Below, one piece after another: positions 62,116 through 64,000 of a DNA stretch of 64,000 bases. The position numbers and the translations under genes were made by a program. This stretch comes from Plectrocnemia conspersa (lineage: Eukaryota; Arthropoda; Insecta; Trichoptera; Polycentropodidae). The stretch spans positions 434,001 to 498,000 of the forward strand of contig VTFK01000146.1 of NCBI GenBank assembly GCA_009617715.1, given 5' to 3'. Within the stretch, counting starts at the first letter, position 1. Each line of letters begins with the position of its first letter. The notes below the pieces were generated by a model. That model was not told the DNA's origin, made no database searches, and was given only the letters and a program-made list of their open reading frames with translations.

Positions 62116-64000
62116 ATAAATTCTAAAAAAATATATTTTTTATTTATTGATATTTGGGGATATCTTTAACGTCGATCGCGTAACAACGATTGTGATGCAG
62201 CTGGTTATTTAGCTAAAGAATTTCGGTTCCGTTTTTGCGTAGTCATCTTATTGCTAGTTCATGGATTTCTAAAAAATAATTAGAAATAATAAACACTATG
62301 TACAGTAATGAAAATCTAAACATAATACTTACAATGATATTATAATTTGGCGAGGTTGCAAATATTTGAGCTTTTAAATTAATTTTATATTTGTCCTTTA
62401 AACGTCAGTTATGGTCTCTCTGATTTTTTGTGTTTTTATGTTTTTTGTGCCATATAGTAATAATATTTAGGGTAGTGAGTGAGTTGTTGTATACACCAAG
62501 GTATATAAAGAAAATAAAATAAAACCATTATTGCAGCAAAAAAAAGTTCCGTTCTGAGCGATGGCTAATATACGACATTTTACAGTGATTGCATACATAG
62601 AGTAATCAATAGCTAAAATATCTAAGAGTGTGTTATTTTTAATTTGGATGTATGTATGTCTTACTTTTTTTTATCAATTTTCGTTCTATTTAATCATTTC
62701 TCTTTCGGAACAAATAAATTCAGGATATTCGCGTGCTTCAAAAATTGCATCCATTGTTATGATCATTTTATGTCTGTCAAAAGTCAAGGACCCCGTCATT
62801 ATCTGTTATCATACATTCCGCCTCTTTTTCGGTTAACATCCACACCACCTCATCATCATCCCCCGTAACTTCACGCCCCTATGCCCCGACCGCGACAATG
62901 ATTGATTAAGCACTTTAAACCGGTGCACCATTCTATTCGCATATTTAATTTTATTCCCGCTTTCATCAGTCGATTGTATAGTATGGTTCGAATTATAATA
63001 TTAAAACTAATTTATAAAATTTTATTTAAAATAAATATTGCTGCATTTCTAATAATTAAAGTATATTTTATAGCTAAGCGTTTGAGTCGCCACTTATTTA
63101 TATAAGCTGATATTCAGCGATGAAACTGCAAGCTATATATATAAGTTTTGAGTTAATCATATTCATAGGCAAATCTAAAAATATGATTTGATACAACATA
63201 TAATGTAATCTATGATCCACACTGCACTGGATAGTCGCGTATGGAATCGTATATATTTCCGCCGCCACATGGGAGGCTGCAAGAAAGGAAACAGTAAATA
63301 AATCATACGCTTGCATAAATCAAATTTTAAGCGTTGGCACAGACGACAAAGGGGTGGTGTATCAAATGAAGCCAATCGCCTTTTTCCACAATTTTCCGTT
63401 CACGCGACGCCAGAGGCAGGAAAATCGTCAACGTGAAAGGAGAAAATCTCTCATCTCCATAAACAACAATGCACTAGTAGATATTGCTAAACAGGAGATA
63501 CGTATTAATTTTTAACGTATCGCTGAGCTTTAAGCTCAAACAATTCGCTCACTTCAACTAGCATCAACAACCAACCCTCCCTTAATCGAAAGGCAAGGGC
63601 CATAAATCAAAAACACAGTCACTGCTAATCCACTTGCATTAATATTCAAGTCCACTTATTTTTGGTCTACCTTTGGTATAATTGATGACTAAGATGTTTT
63701 ATTTAACAGTGTCAGATCCATTTACGCGTATTGCAATATATTTTTATCAAAATTTAGTATATGCTTTAATATTTTAATTTTTAAAACATAATATATATTA
63801 TTGAGTTTTAGGTTAAAATATCAATATATCAAAAATTAAAATTAATACTATAAATAGAATTTCGATCATTCACCTTAGATTAGTTATTCATAAAATTTGA
63901 ATATATTGTGAATAAATAAAACTGTAATGGTATTAAAAGTCATGTTTGTCTATTTGAAGGTCATGGGTTCAGTCTCATATAAATCCACAACGATTAATTT
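62116..64000. other. Mixed non-coding end of window
   Basis: A/T-rich to about 62,640. Balanced islands lie at 62,740-62,930 and 63,220-63,660. The first has a C-rich stretch and TGATTGATTA at 62,899-62,908, an Exd/Hox-type composite word. Overlapping short frames on both strands at 62,630-63,375 have no signature. The last 300 bases are A/T-rich. Confidence 0.35.

Noticed and set aside
63930..64000. tRNA-like GGTTCAGTCTC box at the window end
   Set aside because: No A box or acceptor stem can be built, and the sequence is cut by the window edge.

Overview
The window looks like one AT-rich stretch of a eukaryotic nuclear chromosome, most likely from an insect. Supports for this are the mix of decayed transposons (piggyBac-type and hAT-like MITEs, mariner, a Penelope-like element with its GIY-YIG end, a jockey/CR1-type non-LTR retrotransposon), short introns of insect size, and scattered AACCTAACC/TTAGGTTAGG stretches. 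The insect assignment is inference. There are no operons, ribosome binding sites, CRISPR arrays, rRNA or tRNA genes that I can see. No intact protein-coding gene can be supported: the longest open frame is 127 codons and has no family signature. The window is best read as intergenic or intronic DNA.

Two textures alternate. Long, very AT-rich tracts full of A/T homopolymers carry little. Between them lie islands of balanced, non-repetitive sequence (for example 1,880-2,540, 9,540-10,040, 17,030-17,640, 18,120-18,800, 22,560-23,240, 32,100-33,740, 39,100-39,780, 42,060-42,560, 49,320-49,720, 56,400-57,250, 57,520-57,860, 59,200-59,930). They lack open frames but hold paired homeodomain-type, Sox-type, CRE, CArG and NRF1-like words and compact hairpins. 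This is the look of the conserved non-coding elements around a developmental regulator, but that is inference.

Mobile-element relics are spread throughout: TTAA-flanked MITEs at 1,082 and 43,384; a mariner C-terminal scrap at 3,405; a foldback element at 7,921; a Penelope-like relic at 10,395; two non-LTR reverse transcriptase relics of one family, minus strand at 30,386 and plus strand at 47,419; TIR elements at 26,794 and 51,693; hAT-like pieces at 33,956 and 51,110; and several dispersed repeat pairs.

The most unusual structure is a composite unit present twice in opposite orientation, at 28,430-30,345 and 60,075-62,115. It joins a head region, two tandem monomers that each end in a GTGAGT splice-donor-like word, and a tail. 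At the first site the tail runs antisense into the last exon of a decayed, intron-containing gene that I could not identify. At the second site each monomer is enlarged by a block of about 0.5-0.6 kb bounded by inverted repeats.
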